Assembly: GCA_947462335.1 (NCBI GenBank)
Contig: OX381707.1
Span: 12,145,055 to 12,209,054, forward strand
DNA length: 64,000 nt
Reading direction: 5' to 3'
From: Harmothoe impar
Taxonomy: Eukaryota > Annelida > Polychaeta > Phyllodocida > Polynoidae
Part shown: one piece after another, positions 25,101 through 38,029 of the stretch
How the letters are laid out: each line of letters opens with the position of its first letter
How positions within the stretch are numbered: position 1 is the first letter of the stretch
The notes under the pieces: generated by a model
The model's database searches: none
The model's input: only the letters and a program-made list of their open reading frames with translations
Told to the model about the DNA's origin: nothing
Translations under genes and position numbers: made by a program

Positions 25101-27822
25101 GGGAACCTTGTTTGATTACTGCTGTCCATGTACCTGATGACTTCATAGTTTGGGATATCCTCTAGGCGTGAACATGGCTCGCTCTCCTCCCTTTGGCCTG
25201 GCCCCGGATCGCAAGACACCCAAATGGCCGAAAAAGGGTCATCGCTTGGTTATTTAAGGACATCTTACTGGCACTGCCTCACTGGTAATATTTTCACCAT
25301 CTGTTTATGAATGGTGTTAAACGAAAGCCTCTGGGAACCTTGTTTGATTACTGCTGTCCATGTACCTGATTACTTCATAGTTTGGGATATCCTCTAGGCG
25401 TGAACATGGCTCGCTCTCCTCCCTTTGGCCTGGCCCCGGACCGCAAGACACCCAAATGGCCGAAAAAGGGTCATCGCTTGGTTATTTAAGGACATCTTAC
25501 TAGCACTGCCTCACTGGTAATATTTTCACCATCTGTTTATGAATGGTGTTAAAGAAAAGCCTCTGGGAACCTTGTTTGATTACTGCTGTCCATGTACCTG
25601 ATTACTTCATAGTTTGGGATATCCTCTAAGCGTGAACATGGCTCGCTCTCCTGCCTTTGGCCTGGGCCCGGACCGCAAGACACTGAAATGGCCGAAAAAG
25701 GGTCATCGCTTGGTTATTTAAGGACATCTTACTGGCACTGCCTCACTGGTAATATTTTCACCATCTGTTTATGAATTGTGTTAAACAAAAGCCTCTGGGA
25801 ACCTTGTTTGATTACTGCTGTCCATGTACCTGATTACTTCATAGTTTGGGATATCCTCTAGGCCTGAACATGGCTCGCTCTCCTCCCTTCGGCCTGGCCC
25901 CGGACCGCAAGACACCCAAATGGCCGAAAAAGGGTCATCGCTTGGTTATTTAAGGACATCTTACTGGCACTGCCTCACTGGTAATATTTTCACCATCTGT
26001 TTATGAATGGTGTTCAAGAAAAGCCTCTGGGAACCTTGTTTGATTACTGCTGTCCATGTACCTGATTACTTCATAGTTTGGGATATCTTCTAGGCGTGAA
26101 CATGGCTCGCTCTCCTCCCTTCGGCCTGGCCCCGGACCTCAAGACACAGAAATGGCCGAAAAAGGGTCAACGCTTGGTTATTTAAGGACATCTTACTGGC
26201 ACTGCCTCACTGGTAATATTTTCACCATCTGTTTATGAATGGTGTTAAAGAAAAGCCTCTGGGAACCTTGTTTGATTACTGCTGTCCATGTACCTCATTA
26301 CTTCATAGTTTGGGATATCCTCTAGGCGTGAACATGGCTTGCTCTCCTCCCTTCTGACTGGCCCCGGACCGCAAGACACCGAAATGGCCGAAAAAGGGTC
26401 ATCGCTTGGTTATTTAAGGACATCTTACTGGCACTGCCTCACTGGTAATATTTTCACCATCTGTTCATGAATGGTGTTAAACAAAAGCCTCTGGGAACCT
26501 TGTTTGATTACTGCTGTCCATGTACCTGATTACTTCATAGTTTGGGATATCCTCTAGGCGTGAACATGGCTCGCTCTCCTCCCTTTGGCCTGGCCCCGGA
26601 CCGCAAGACACCGAAATTGGCGAAAAAGGGTCATCGCTTGGTTATTTAAGGACATCTTACTGGCACTGCCTCACTGGTAATATTTTCACCATCTGTTCAT
26701 GAATGGTGTTAAACAAAAGCCTCTGGGAACCTTGTTTGATTACTGCTGTCCATGTACCTGATTACTTCATAGTTTGGGATATCCTCTAGGCGTGAACATG
26801 GCTCGCTCTCCTCCCTTTGGCCTGGTCCCGGACCGCAAGACACCGAAATGGCCGAAAAAGGGTCATCGCTTGGTTATTTAAGGACATCTTACTGGCACTG
26901 CCTCACTGGTAATATTTTCACCATCTGTTTATGAATGGTGTTAAACGAAAGCCTCTGGGAACCTTGTTTGATTACTGCTGTCCATGTACCTGATTACTTC
27001 ATAGTTTGGGATATCCTCTAGGCGTGAACATGGCTCGCTCTCCTCCCTTTGGCCTGGCCCCGGACCGCAAGACACCCAAATGGCCGAAAAAGGGTCATCG
27101 CTTGGTTATTTAAGGACATCTTACTAGCACTGCCTCACTGGTAATATTTTCACCATCTGTTTATGAATGGTGTTAAAGAAAAGCCTCTGGGAACCTTGTT
27201 TGATTACTGCTGTCCATGTACCTGATTACTTCATAGTTTGGGATATCCTCTAAGCGTGAACATGGCTCGCTCTCCTGCCTTTGGCCTGGGCCCGGACCGC
27301 AAGACACTGAAATGGCCGAAAAAGGGTCATCGCTTGGTTATTTAAGGACATCTTACTGGCACTGCCTCACTGGTAATATTTTCACCATCTGTTTATGAAT
27401 TGTGTTAAACAAAAGCCTCTGGGAACCTTGTTTGATTACTGCTGTCCATGTACCTGATTACTTCATAGTTTGGGATATCCTCTAGGCGTGAACATGGCTC
27501 GCTCTCCTCCCTTCGGCCTGGCCCCGGACCGCAAGACACCCAAATGGCCGAAAAAGGGTCATCGCTTGGTTATTTAAGGACATCTTACTGGCACTGCCTC
27601 ACTGGTAATATTTTCACCATCTGTTTATGAATGGTGTTAAAGAAAAGCCTCTGGGAACCTTGTTTGATTACTGCTGTCCATGTACCTGATTACTTCATAG
27701 TTTGGGATATCTTCTAGGCGTGAACATGGCTCGCTCTCCTCCCTTCGGCCTGGCCCCGGACCGCAAGACACCGAAATGGCCGAAAAAGGGTCAACGCTTG
27801 GTTATTTAAGGACATCTTACTG
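22120..27822 (+). repeat. Rearranged 8-monomer-family zone
   Basis: The types of the 8-mer unit run in order but with gains and losses. Successive GAATTGTG units lie at 22255, 23183, 25735 and 27359, that is 4, 11 and 7 monomers apart. The stretch 25735-27358 is the unit lacking its GTGATATT/CCTGATGAC member. The stretch 23183-25734 is expanded by a repeated inner part (GGTCCC, GTGATATT, AAACGAA types) joined through a chimeric monomer at 24575. Private GACACAG is shared by the GTTCAAG units at 23415 and 25967, marking them as sisters. Confidence 0.8.
24575..24806 (+). repeat. Chimeric monomer (AAACGAA left half, GACGGCAAG right half)
   Basis: The left half has AAACGAAAG, like the unit at 25271. 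The right half has GACGGCAAG with AAATTGGCG, otherwise private to 19471 and 21095. The monomers that follow (24807-25734) match those after 21095. The switch point is between about offset 53 and offset 170. This is the footprint of an exchange 15 monomers (3480 bp) out of register. Confidence 0.8.
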
Positions 27823-30606
27823 GCACTGCCTCACTGGTAGTATTTTCACCATCTGTTTATGAATGGTGTTAAAGAAAAGCCTCTGGGAACCTTGTTTGAT
27901 TACTGCTGTCCATGTACCTGATTACTTCATAGTTTGGGATATCCTCTAGGCGTGAACATGGCTCGCTCTCCTCCCTTCTATCTGGCCCCGGACCGCAAGA
28001 CACCGAAATGGCCGAAAAAGGGTCATCGCTTGGTTATTTAAGGACATCTTACTGGCACTGCCTCACTGGTAATATTTTCACCATCTGTTCATGAATGGTG
28101 TTAAACAAAAGCCTCTGGGAACCTTGTTTGATAACTGCTGTCCATGTACCTGATTACTTCATAGTTTGGGATATCCTCTAGGCGTGAACATGGCTCGCTC
28201 TCCTCCCTTTGGCCTGGCCCCGGACCGCAAGACACCGAAATTGGCGAAAAAGGGTCATCGCTTGGTTATTTAAGGACATCTTACTGGCACTGCCTCACTG
28301 GTAATATTTTCACCATCTGTTTATGAATGGTGTTAAAGAAAAGCCTCTGGGAACCTTGTTTGATTACTGCTGTCCATGTACCTGATTACTTCATAGTTTG
28401 GGATATCCTCTAGGCGTGAACATGGCTCGCTATCCTCCCTTCGGCCTGGCCCCGGACCGCAAGACACCCAAATGGCCGAAAAAGGGTCATCGCTTGGTTA
28501 TTTAAGGACATCTTACTGGCACTGCCTCACTGGTAATATTTTCACCATCTGTTTATGAATGGTGTTAAACAAAAACCTCTGGGAACCTTGTTTGATTACT
28601 GCTGTCCATGTACCTGATTACTTCATAGTTTGGGATATCCTCTAGGCGTGAACATGGCTCGCTCTCCTCCCTTCTATCTGGCCCCGGACCGCAAGACACC
28701 GAAATGGCCGAAAAAGGGTCATCGCTTGGTTATTTAAGGACATCTTACTGGCACTGCCTCACTGGTAATATTTTCACCATCTGTTTATGAATGGTGTTAA
28801 ACGAAAGCCTCTGGGAACCTTGTTTGATTACTGCTGTCCATGTACCTGATTACTTCATAGTTTGGGATATCCTCTAGGCGTGAACATGGCTCGCTCTCCT
28901 CCCTTTGGCCTGGCCCCGGACCGCAAGACACCCAAATGGCCGAAAAAGGGTCATCGCTTGGTTATTTAAGGACATCTTACTGGCACTGCCTCACTGGTAA
29001 TATTTTCACCATCTGTTTATGAATGGTGTTAAAGAAAAGCCTCTGGGAACCTTGTTTGATTACTGCTGTCCATGTACCTGATTACTCCATAGTTTGGGAT
29101 ATCCTCTAAGCGTGAACATGGCTCGCTCTCCTCCCTTCCGCCTGGCCCCGGACCGCAAGATACCGAAATGGCCGAAAAAGGGTCATCGCTTGGTTATTTA
29201 AGGACATCTTACTGGCACTGCCTCACTGGTAATATTTTCACCATCTGTTCATGAATGGTGTTAAACAAAAGCCTCTGGGAACCTTGTTTGATTACTGCTG
29301 TCCATGTACCTGATTACTTCATAGTTTGGGATATCCTCTAGGCGTGAACATGGCTCGCTCTCCTCCCTTCGGCCTGGCCCCGGACCGCAAGACACCCAAA
29401 TGGCCGAAAAAGGGTCATCGCTTGGCTATTTAAGGACATCTTACTGGCACTGCCTCACTGGTAATATTTTCACCATCTGTTTATGAATGGTGTTAAACAA
29501 AAACCTCTGGGAACCTTGTTTGATTACTGCTGTCCATGTACCTGTTTACTTCATAGTTTGGGATATCCTCTAGGCGTGAACATGGCTCGCTCTCCTCCCT
29601 TCGGCCTGGCCCCAGACAGCAGGACACCGAAAAGGCCGAAAAAGGGTCATCGCTTGGTTATTTAAGGACATCTTACTGGCACTGCCTCACTGGTAATATT
29701 TTCACCATCTGTTTATGAATGGTGTTAAACGAAAGCCTCTTGGAACCTTGTTTGATTACTGCTGTCCATGTACCTTATTACTTCATAGTTTGGGATATCC
29801 TCTGGGCGTGAACATGGCTCGCTCTCCTCCCTTTGGCCTGGCACCGGACCGCAAGACACCCAAATGGCCGAAAAAGGGTCATCGCTTGGTTATTTAAGGA
29901 CATCTTACTAGCACTGCCTCACTGGTAATATTTTCACCATCTGTTTATGAATGGTGTTAAAGAAAAGCCTCTGGGAACCTTGTTTGATTACTGCTGTCCA
30001 TGTACCTGATTACTTCATAGTTTGGGATATCCTCTAAGCGTGAACATGGCTCGCTCTCCTGCCTTTGGCCTGGGCCCGGACCGCAAAACACTGAAATGGC
30101 CGAAAAAGGGTCATCGCTTGGTTATTTAAGGACATCTTACTGGCACTGCCTCACTGGTAATATTTTCACCATCTGTTTATGAATTGTGTTAAACAAAAGC
30201 CTCTGGGAACCTTGTTTGATTACTGCTGTCCATGTACCTGATTACTTCATAGTTTGGGATATCCTCTAGGCGTGAACATGGCTCGCTCTCCTCCCTTCGG
30301 CCTGGCCCCGGACCGCAAGACACCCAAATGGCCGAAAAAGGGTCATCCCTTGGTTATTTAAGGACATCTTACTGGCACTGCCTCACTGGTAATATTTTCA
30401 CCATCTGTTTATGAATGGTGTTAAAGAAAAGCCTCTGGGAACCTTGTTTAATTACTGCTGTCCATGTACCTGATTACTTCATAGTTTGGGATATCTTCTA
30501 GGCGTGAACATGGCTCGCTCTCCTCCCTTCGGCCTGGCCCCGGACCGCAAGACACCGAAATGGCCGAAAAAGGGTCAACGCTTGGTTATTTAAGGACATC
30601 TTACTG
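27823..30606 (+). repeat. 12-monomer higher-order unit, reference copy (2784 bp)
   Basis: Ordered types: 1 TTCTATC; 2 TTCATG with GATAACTGC and AAATTGG; 3 TTCGGCC with CACCCAAA (here also GGCTCGCTATCC); 4 AAACAAAAACC; 5 AAACGAAAG with CACCCAAA; 6 CTAAGCG with TTCCGCC and GATACCG; 7 TTCATG with GGCTATT; 8 CCTGTTT with CAGAC and AAAAGG; 9 GGCACCGG then TACTAGC; 10 GGGCCCGG with ACACTGAAA; 11 GAATTGTG; 12 GATATCTTC with CAACGC. The following unit (30607) is type 1 again. This order underlies most of the window to its right, with steps lost, doubled or swapped. Confidence 0.82.
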
Positions 30607-32461
30607 GCACTGCCTCACTGGTAATATTTTCACCATCTGTTTATGAATGGTGTTAAAGAAAAGCCTCTGGGAACCTTGTTTGATTACTGCTGTCCATGTA
30701 CCTCATTACTTCATAGTTTGGGATATCCTCTAGGCGTGAACATGGCTCGCTCTCCTCCCTTCTATCTGGCCCCGGACCGCAAGACACCGAAATGGCCGAA
30801 AAAGGGTCATCGCTTGGTTATTTAAGGACATCTTACTGGCACTGCCTCACTGGTAATATTTTCACCATCTGTTCATGAATGGTGTTAAACAAAAGCCTCT
30901 GGGAACCTTGTTTGATAACTGCTGTCCATGTACCTGATTACTTCATAGTTTGGGATATCCTCTAGGCGTGAACATGGCTCGCTCTCCTCCCTTTGGCCTG
31001 GCCCCGGACCGCAAGACACCGAAATTGGCGAAAAAGGGTCATCGCTTGCTTATTTAAGGACATCTTACTGGCACTGCCTCACTGGTAATATTTTCACCAT
31101 CTGTTTATGAATGGTGTTAAACAAAAGCCTCTGGGAACCTTGTTTGATTACTGCTGTCCATGTACCTGATTACTTCATAGTTTGGGATATCCTCTAGGCG
31201 TGAACATGGCTCGCTCTCCTCCCTTTGGCCTGGCCCCGGACCGCAAGACACCCAAATGGCCGAAAAAGGGTCATCGCTTGGTTTTTTAAGGACATCTTAC
31301 TGGCACTGCCTCACTGGTAATATTTTCACCATCTGTTTATGAATGGTGTTAAACAAAAACCTCTGGGAACCTTGTTTGATTACTGCTGTCCATGTACCTG
31401 ATTACTTCATAGTTTGGGATATCCTCTAGGCGTGAACATGGCTCGCTCTCCTCCCTTTGGCCTGGCCCCGGATCGCAAGACACCGAAATGGCCGAAAAAG
31501 GGTCATCGCTTCGTTATTTAAGGACATCTTACTGGCACTGCCTCACTGGTAATATTTTCACCATCTGTTTATGAATGGTGTTAAACGAAAGCCTCTGGGA
31601 ACCTTGTTTGATTACTGCTGTCCATGTACCTGATTACTTCATAGTTTGGGATATCCTCTAGGCGTGAACATGGCTCGCTCTCCTCCCTTTGGCCTGGCCC
31701 CGGACCGCAAGACACCCAAATGGCCGAAAAAGGGTCATCGCTTGGTTTTTAAGGACATCTTACTGGCACTGCCTCACTGGTAATATTTTCACCATCTGTT
31801 TATGAATGGTGTTAAAGAAAAGCCTCTGGGAACCTTGTTTGATTACTGCTGTCCATGTACCTGATTACTTCATAGTTTGGGATATCCTCTAAGCGTGAAC
31901 ATGGCTCGCTCTCCTCCCTTCCGCCTGGCCCCGGACCGCAAGATACCGAAATGGCCGAAAAAGGGTCATCGCTTGGTTATTTAAGGACATCTTACTGGCA
32001 CTGCCTCACTGGTAATATTTTCACCATCTGTTCATGAATGGTGTTAAACAAAAGCCTCTGGGAACCTTGTTTGATTACTGCTGTCCATGTACCTGATTAC
32101 TTCATAGTTTGGGATATCCTCTAGGCGTGAACATGGCTCGCTCTCCTCCCTTCGGCCTGGCCCCGGACCGCAAGACACCAAAATGGCCGAAAAAGGGTCA
32201 TCGCTTGGCTATTTAAGGACATCTTACTGGCACTGCCTCACTGGTAATATTTTCACCATCTGTTTATGAATGGTGTTAAAGAAAAGCCTCTGGGAACCTT
32301 GTTTGATTACTGCTGTCCATGTACCTCATTACTTCATAGTTTGGGATATCCTCTAGGCGTGAACATGGCTCGCTCTCCTCCCTTTGGCCTGGCCCCGGAC
32401 CGCAAGACACCGAAATTGGCGAAAAAGGGTCATCGCTTGGTTATTTAAGGACATCTTACTG
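30607..32461 (+). repeat. Partial 12-mer copy (steps 1-7), with 231-bp monomer
   Basis: Eight monomers. Steps 1 to 7 of the 12-mer run at 30607-32229. They are followed by a unit at 32230 combining CCTCATT with AAATTGGCG, which looks like a fusion of step 1 (left) and step 2 (right). Step 5 (31535-31765) is 231 bp because GGTTATTTAAGG reads GGTTTTTAAGG. Step 3 (31071) has GGTTTTTTAAGG, one substitution at the same place, so the two changes may be related. Confidence 0.78.
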
Positions 32462-33853
32462 GCACTGCCTCACTGGTAATATTTTCACCATCTGTTTATG
32501 AATGGTGTTAAACAAAAGCCTCTGGGAACCTTGTTTGATTACTGCTGTCCATGTACCTGATTACTTCATAGTTTGGGATATCCTCTAGGCGTGAACATGG
32601 CTCGCTATCCTCCCTTCGGCCTGGCCCCGGACCGCAAGACACCCAAATGGCCGAAAAAGGGTCATCGCTTGGTTATTTAAGGACATCTTACTGGCACTGC
32701 CTCACTAATAATATTTTCACCATCTGTTTATGAATGGTGTTAAACAAAAACCTCTGGGAACCTTGTTTGATTACTGCTGTCCATGTACCCGATTACTTCA
32801 TAGTTTGGGATATCCTCTAGGCGTGAACATGGCTCGCTCTCCTCCCTTTGGCCTGGCCCTGGACCACAAGACACCGAAATGGCCGAAAAAGGGTCATCGC
32901 TTGGTTATTTAAGGACATCTTACTGGCACTGCCTCACTGGTAATATTTTCACCATCTGTTTATGAATGGTGTTAAACGAAAGCCTCTGGGAACCTTGTTT
33001 GATTACTGCTGTCCATGTACCTGATTACTTCATAGTTTGGGATATCCTCTAGGCGTGAACATGGCTCGCTCTCCTCCCTTTGGCCTGGCCCCGGACCGCA
33101 AGACACCCAAATGGCCGAAAAAGGGTCATCGCTTGGTTATTTAAGGACATCTTACTGGCACTGCCTCACTGGTAATATTTTCACCATCTGTTCATGAATG
33201 GTGTTAAACGAAAGCCTCTGGGAACCTTGTTTGATTACTGCTGTCCATGTACCTCATTACTTCATAGTTTGGGATATCCTCTAGGCGTGAACATGGCTCG
33301 CTCTCCTCCCTTTGGCCTGGCCCCGGACCGCAAGACACCCAAATGGCCGAAAAAGGGTCATCGCTTGGTTATTTAAGGACATCTTACTGGCACTGCCTCA
33401 CTGGTAATATTTTCACCATCTGTTTATGAATGGTGTTAAAGAAAAGCCTCTGGGAACCTTGTTTGATTACTGCTGTCCATGTACCTGATTACTCCATAGT
33501 TTGGGATATCCTCTAAGCGTGAACATGGCTCGCTCTCCTCCCTTCCGCCTGGCCCCGGACCGCAAGATACCGAAATGGCCGAAAAAGGGTCATCGCTTGG
33601 TTATTTAAGGACATCTTACTGGCACTGCCTCACTGGTAATATTTTCACCATCTGTTCATGAATGGTGTTAAACAAAAGCCTCTGGGAACCTTGTTTGATT
33701 ACTGCTGTCCATGTACCTGATTACTTCATAGTTTGGGATATCCTCTAGGCGTGAACATGGCTCGCTCTCCTCCCTTCGGCCTGGCCCCGGACCGCAAGAC
33801 ACCAAAATGGCCGAAAAAGGGTCATCGCTTGGCTATTTAAGGACATCTTACTG
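32462..33853 (+). repeat. Six-monomer block, left relative of 34550-35709
   Basis: Begins with private markers GGCTCGCTATCC (step 3) and CACTAATAATA with GGCCCTGGACC (step 4). It continues with step 5, an extra unit at 33158 (TTCATG with AAACGAAAG, CCTCATT and CACCCAAA), step 6 with ATTACTCCATAG, and step 7. The same markers recur at 34550-35709 without the extra monomer, so one was gained here or lost there. Confidence 0.82.
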
Positions 33854-34549
33854 GCACTGCCTCACTGGTAATATTTTCACCATCTGTTTATGAATGGTGT
33901 TAAACAAAAACCTCTGGGAACCTTGTGTGATTACTGCTGTCCATGTACCTGATTACTTCATAGTTTGGGATATCTTCTAGGCGTGAACATGGCTCGCTCT
34001 CCTCCCTTCGGCCTGGCCCCGGACCGCAAGACACCGAAATGGCCGAAAAAGGGTCAACGCTTGGTTATTTAAGGACATCTTACTGGCACTGCCTCACTGG
34101 TAATATTTTCACCATCTGTTTATGAATGGTGTTAAAGAAAAGCCTCTGGGAACCTTGTTTGATTACTGCTGTCCATGTACCTCATTACTTCATAGTTTGG
34201 GATATCCTCTAGGCGTGAACATGGCTCGCTCTCCTCCCTTCTATCTGGCCCCGGACCGCAAGACACCGAAATGGCCGAAAAAGGGTCATCGCTTGGTTAT
34301 TTAAGGACATCTTACTGGCACTGCCTCACTGGTTATATTTTCACCATCTGTTCATGAATGGTGTTAAACAAAAGCCTCTGGGAACCTTGTTTGATAACTG
34401 CTGTCCATGTACCTGATTACTTCATAGTTTGGGATATCCTCTAGGCGTGAACATGGCTCGCTCTCCTCCCTTTGGCCTGGCCCCGGACCGCAAGACAGTG
34501 AAATTGGCGAAAAAGGGTCATCGCTTGGTTATTTAAGGACATCTTACTG

Positions 34550-36758
34550 GCACTGCCTCACTGGTAATATTTTCACCATCTGTTTATGAATGGTGTTAAA
34601 CAAAAGCCTCTGGGAACCTTGTTTGATTACTGCTGTCCATGTACCTGATTACTTCATAGTTTGGGATATCCTCTAGGCGTGAACATGGCTCGCTATCCTC
34701 CCTTCGGCCTGGCCCCGGACCGCAAGACACCCAAATGGCCGAAAAAGGGTCATCGCTTGGTTATTTAAGGACATCTTACTGGCACTGCCTCACTAATAAT
34801 ATTTTCACCATCTGTTTATGAATGGTGTTAAACAAAAACCTCTGGGAACCTTGTTTGATTACTGCTGTCCATGTACCTGATTACTTCATAGTTTGGGATA
34901 TCCTCTAGGCGTGAACATGGCTCGCTCTCCTCCCTTTGGCCTGGCCCTGGACCACAAGACACCGAAATGGCCGAAAAAGGGTCATCGCTTGGTTATTTAA
35001 GGACATCTTACTGGCACTGCCTCACTGGTAATATTTTCACCATCTGTTTATGAATGGTGTTAAACGAAAGCCTCTGGGAACCTTGTTTGATTACTGCTGT
35101 CCATGTACCTGATTACTTCATAGTTTGGGATATCCTCTAGGCGTGAACATGGCTCGCTCTCCTCCCTTTGGCCTGGCCCCGGACCGCAAGACACCCAAAT
35201 GGCCGAAAAAGGGTCATCGCTTGGTTATTTAAGGACATCTTACTGGCACTGCCTCACTGGTAATATTTTCACCATCTGTTTATGAATGGTGTTAAAGAAA
35301 AGCCTCTGGGAACCTTGTTTGATTACTGCTGTCCATGTACCTGATTACTCCATAGTTTGGGATATCCTCTAAGCGTGAACATGGCTCGCTCTCCTCCCTT
35401 CCGCCTGGCCCCGGACCGCAAGATACCGAAATGGCCGAAAAAGGGTCATCGCTTGGTTATTTAAGGACATCTTACTGGCACTGCCTCACTGGTAATATTT
35501 TCACCATCTGTTCATGAATGGTGTTAAACAAAAGCCTCTGGGAACCTTGTTTGATTACTGCTGTCCATGTACCTGATTACTTCATAGTTTGGGATATCCT
35601 CTAGGCGTGAACATGGCTCGCTCTCCTCCCTTCGGCCTGGCCCCGGACCGCAAGACACCAAAATGGCCGAAAAAGGGTCATCGCTTGGCTATTTAAGGAC
35701 ATCTTACTGGCACTGCCTCACTGGTAATATTTTCACCATCTGTTTATGAATGGTGTTAAACAAAAACCTCTGGGAACCTTGTTTGATCACTGCTGTCCAT
35801 GTACCTGTTTACTTCATAGTTTGGGATATCCTCTAGGCGTGAACATGGCTCGCTCTCCTCCCTTCGGCCTGGCCCCAGACTGCAGGACACCGAAAAGGCC
35901 GAAAAAGGGTCATCGCTTGGTTATTTAAGGACATCTTACTGGCACTGCCTCACTGGTAATATTTTCACCATCTGTTTATGAATGGTGTTAAACGAAAGCC
36001 TCTGGGAACCTTGTTTGATTACTGCTGTCCATGTACCTTATTACTTCATAGTTTGGGATATCCTCTAGGCGTGAACATGGCTCGCTCTCCTCCCTTTGGC
36101 CTGGCACCGGACCGCAAGACACCCAAATGGCCGAAAAAGGGTCATCGCTTGGTTATTTAAGGACATCTTACTAGCACTGCCTCACTGGTAATATTTTCAC
36201 CATCTGTTTATGAATGGTGTTAAAGAAAAGCCTCTGGGAACCTTGTTTGATTACTGCTGTCCATGTACCTGATTACTTCATAGTTTGGGATATCCTCTAA
36301 GCGTGAACATGGCTCGCTCTCCTCCCTTTGGCCTGGGCCCGGACCGCAAAACACTGAAATGGCCGAAAAAGGGTCATCGCTTGGTTATTTAAGGACATCT
36401 TACTGGCACTGCCTCACTGGTAATATTTTCACCATCTGTTTATGAATTGTGTTAAACAAAAGCCTCTGGGAACCTTGTTTGATTACTGCTGTCCATGTAC
36501 CTGATTACTTCATAGTTTGGGATATCCTCTAGGCGTGAACATGGCTCGCTCTCCTCCCTTCGGCCTGGCCCCGGACCGCAAGACACCCAAATGGCCGAAA
36601 AAGGGTCATCGCTTGGTTATTTAAGGACATCTTACTGGCACTGCCTCACTGGTAATATTTTCACCATCTGTTTATGAATGGTGTTAAAGAAAAGCCTCTG
36701 GGAACCTTGTTTAATTACTGCTGTCCATGTACCTGATTACTTCATAGTTTGGGATATC
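34550..36758 (+). repeat. Ten-monomer block homologous to 28287-30495
   Basis: Steps 3-12 return 6263 bp (27 monomers minus one base) after 28287, with shared rare markers: GCTATCC, ATTACTCCATAG, CCTGTTT, CCTTATT, GGCACCGG, GCAAAACACTG and GTTTAATTAC. Step 4 differs, being the CACTAATAATA type also found at 32694. The block therefore combines ancestry from 28.3-30.6 kb and 32.5-33.8 kb. Confidence 0.8.
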
Positions 36759-36869
36759 TTCTAGGCGTGAACATGGCTCGCTCTCCTCCCTTCGGCCTGG
36801 CCCCGGACCGCAAAACACTGAAATGGCCGAAAAAGGGTCATCGCTTGGTTATTTAAGGACATCTTACTG
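36638..36869 (+). repeat. Chimeric monomer (step 12 left, step 10 right)
   Basis: The left part has AAAGAAAAG, GTTTAATTAC and GATATCTTC as in step 12. The right part has GCAAAACACTG, private to step 10 of this lineage, and it is followed by a GAATTGTG unit (step 11) as step 10 would be. The switch lies between about 36760 and 36812. It duplicates steps 10-11 and marks an unequal crossover two monomers out of register. Confidence 0.85.
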
Positions 36870-37333
36870 GCACTGCCTCACTGGTAATATTTTCACCATC
36901 TGTTTATGAATTGTGTTAAACAAAAGCCTCTGGGAACCTTGTTTGATTACTGCTGTCCATGTACCTGATTACTTCATAGTTTGGGATATCCTCTAGGCGT
37001 GAACATGGCTCGCTCTCCTCCCTTCGGCCTGGCCCCGGACCGCAAGACACCCAAATGGCCGAAAAAGGGTCATCGCTTGGTTATTTAAGGACATCTTACT
37101 GGCACTGCCTCACTGGTAATATTTTCACCATCTGTTTATGAATGGTGTTAAAGAAAAGCCTCTGGGAACCTTGTTTAATTACTGCTGTCCATGTACCTGA
37201 TTACTTCATAGTTTGGGATATCCTCTAGGCGTGAACATGGCTCGCTCTCCTCCCTTCGGCCTGGCCCCGGACAGCAAGACACCAAAATTGGCGAAAAAGG
37301 GTCATCGCTTGGTTATTTAAGGACATCTTACTA

Positions 37334-37797
37334 GCACTGCCTCACTGGTAATATTTTCACCATCTGTTTATGAATGGTGTTAAAGAAAAGCCTCTGGGAA
37401 CCTTGTTTGATTACTGCTGTCCATGTACCTGATTACTTCATAGTTTGGGATATCCTCTAAGCGTGAACATGGCTCGCTCTCCTCCCTTCCGCCTGGCCCA
37501 AGACCGCAAGATACCGAAATGGCCGAAAAAGGGTCATCGCTTGGTTATTTAAGGACATCTTACTGGCACTGCCTCACTGGTAATATTTTCACCATCTGTT
37601 CATGAATGGTGTTAAGCAAAAGCCTCTGGGAACCTTGTTTGATTACTGCTGTCCATGTACCTGATTACTTCATAGTTTGGGATATCCTCTAAGCGTGAAC
37701 ATGGCTCGCTCTCCTCCCTTTGGCCTGGGCCCGGACCGCAAAACACTGAAATGGCCGAAAAAGGGTCATCGCTTGGTTATTTAAGGACATCTTACTG
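37334..37797 (+). repeat. Pair with GGCCCAAGACC and TTAAGCAAAAG; second unit chimeric
   Basis: The first monomer (37334-37565) has GGCCCAAGACC and the second (37566-37797) TTCATG with GTTAAGCAAAAG. Both private changes recur together at 47078-47541, exactly 42 monomers away. Here, but not there, the second unit switches to CTAAGCG, GGGCCCGG and GCAAAACACTG in its right half, so it is another exchange product. Confidence 0.82.
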
Positions 37798-38029
37798 GCA
37801 CTGCCTCACTGGTAATATTTTCACCATCTGTTTATGAATGGTGTTAAACAAAAGCCTCTGGGAACCTTGTTTGATTACTGCTGTCCATGTACCTGATTAC
37901 TTCATAGTTTGGGATATCCTCTAGGCGTGAACATGGCTCGCTCTCCTCCCTTCGGCCTGGCCCCGGACCGCAAGACACCCAAATGGCCGAAAAAGGGTCA
38001 TCGCTTGGCTATTTAAGGACATCTTACTG

